A DNA stretch of 64,000 nucleotides. Source: Winogradskyella sp046545555. Lineage in GTDB: Bacteria; Bacteroidota; Bacteroidia; Flavobacteriales; Flavobacteriaceae. The notes beneath the pieces were generated by a model that was not told where the DNA came from, made no database searches, and was given only the letters and a program-made list of their open reading frames with translations. Positions 63,078 to 64,000 of this stretch are shown one piece after another. Position 1 is the first letter of the stretch; each line of letters opens with the position of its first letter. The stretch spans positions 1,798,001-1,862,000 of the forward strand of contig NZ_JBHZTH010000001.1 in NCBI RefSeq assembly GCF_046545555.1, given 5' to 3'. A program made the translations under genes and the position numbers.

Positions 63078-64000
63078 ATGAATTACATACTTTTTGATGG
63101 ACCTTACCGAAACAATCTCTTACCATTTACCTACACAAGACCAGTAGCAGATATAAGGGTAGGTATTTTAACTATACGCCAGAAGTGGGAGTCTTATTTA
63201 GAATATACCACAACTACTGTAACTGAAGATTATCTTACTGATAAATTTCCGATGGTAGAAATGGAAAGTAATATAATGATTAATGCATCTTTTTTGCCAA
63301 ATGCAGAAGTTATTGAGTTTGTCAAAAATATAAAGCATAACCAAGCCTTGTTTAAGGATGAGGATGTTATTGCTTTTTTTGCAAAAGAGGGAGAAGAAGT
63401 AGTAGGTTTTTCGCAATTTGAAGCAATTGAGTTTGAAGGAGATATTTTAAAAATTGAAAATACTTGGGATATTTTTTCAAAAAATGGAGAAGCTATTGAA
63501 GAAGATTTTAGACTTATCACTAAGGACAGAATATCTCAACCTATACCATCTACAATTAATACAATTAATCCTGAGCATATATTTATTGAGGAAGGAGCTC
63601 TTTTAAATTTTGCTACACTTAATGCAAGTTCAGGACCAATTTATATTGGTAAAAACGCAGAAGTTATGGAGGGCTCAATTGTTAGAGGTCCTTTAGCATT
63701 ATGTAATAACGCAGTGCTAAAATTGGGAACAAAAATTTACGGACCAACAACAATTGGTCCTTATAGTAAAGTAGGTGGAGAAGTTAACAATTCAGTGTTA
63801 TTCGCATATTCTAATAAAGGGCACGATGGGTTTTTGGGTAATTCTGTCTTAGGAGAGTGGTGCAATCTTGGTGCTGATACAAATAATTCTAACCTAAAAA
63901 ACAATTATGCAGAAGTTAGACTTTGGGATTACCAAACGAGTGGTTTTGCAAAAACGGGTTTACAATTTTGCGGACTAATGATGGGTGACCATAGTAAATG
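63078..64000 (+). CDS. GlmU-like putative sugar nucleotidyltransferase, cut by the window edge
   Basis: The gene starts at the ATG at 63078 and runs beyond the window (307 codons seen). The N-terminus MNYILFDGPYRNNLLPFTYTRPVADIRVG and the left-handed helix region from about residue 175 (IYIGKNAEVMEGSIVRGP, GPTTIGPYSKVGGEVNNSV) match the GlmU-related glucose-1-phosphate transferase family of Bacteroidota. No classical GXGTRXXP loop is seen at the start, so activity is unproven. Confidence 0.85.
   Translation, partial: MNYILFDGPYRNNLLPFTYTRPVADIRVGILTIRQKWESYLEYTTTTVTEDYLTDKFPMVEMESNIMINASFLPNAEVIEFVKNIKHNQALFKDEDVIAFFAKEGEEVVGFSQFEAIEFEGDILKIENTWDIFSKNGEAIEEDFRLITKDRISQPIPSTINTINPEHIFIEEGALLNFATLNASSGPIYIGKNAEVMEGSIVRGPLALCNNAVLKLGTKIYGPTTIGPYSKVGGEVNNSVLFAYSNKGHDGFLGNSVLGEWCNLGADTNNSNLKNNYAEVRLWDYQTSGFAKTGLQFCGLMMGDHSK

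Noticed and set aside
63198..63520. Two minus-strand open frames
   Set aside because: They are shadows of the plus-strand nucleotidyltransferase gene that continues past the window edge.

Overview
The window is a stretch of chromosome from a marine-type flavobacterium (Bacteroidota, family Flavobacteriaceae; I do not name a genus). The evidence is low G+C sequence with short spacers, TAnnTTTG-type -7 promoter elements (for example before rpmE2, hemN and ccoS), a type IX secretion C-terminal tail on a secreted endonuclease, a fused ccoN-ccoO gene, a zinc-free type B L31, and flavobacterial small families (DUF4199-, DUF6090- and YHYH-like). I see no prophage, CRISPR array, insertion sequence, tRNA or rRNA, so the region reads as core chromosome with a few accessory islands.

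Layout. 1-2.9 kb: the end of a TPR protein, a frameshifted PhnB/VOC gene and small hypothetical genes. 2.9-4.9 kb: sodC with an ECF sigma/anti-sigma pair. 5-17.8 kb: a low-oxygen block with hemN-usp, the complete cbb3 oxidase set (ccoS-NO-Q-P-G-H plus a SafE/COG2836 protein), the copper ATPase ccoI and a Crp/Fnr regulator. Three near-identical 14-bp palindromes (ATGA-N6-TCAT) lie before hemN, before ccoS and between ccoI and the regulator. 17.8-32.6 kb: large secreted BNR, peptidase and CBM proteins, a VWA/AAA+ pair, DUF6090 and coiled-coil genes, and an orphan Pycsar-effector-like membrane protein. 32.9-42.3 kb: fatty-acid beta-oxidation (fadE, fadA and fadN behind a MarR gene with a 28-bp palindromic operator), a membrane-tethered LuxR-type regulator with a secreted partner, and an acyl-CoA synthetase. 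42.4-48.5 kb: purL, a T9SS endonuclease I and an RsmB-like methyltransferase.

48.6-55.5 kb is an all-plus-strand block: ECF sigma, membrane protein, Spy-like sensor, EF-hand protein, two YHYH proteins, a MORN-like lipoprotein, an SCO protein and a BNR lipoprotein. I consider this the best candidate for an undescribed extracytoplasmic system, probably concerned with metal. A second sigma/membrane protein/Spy-like module faces it at 55.5-57.1 kb. 57.4-64 kb: an MsbA-like ABC transporter, a phosphohexomutase, a GT2 transferase, a DUF4199 protein, rpmE2 and the start of a GlmU-like nucleotidyltransferase cut by the window edge.

The genes combine into a few programmes: microaerobic respiration under one Fnr-like regulator, fatty-acid use under one MarR regulator, and three separate ECF envelope-stress modules. 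All functional statements rest on reading motifs and family resemblance by eye; no database search was run.
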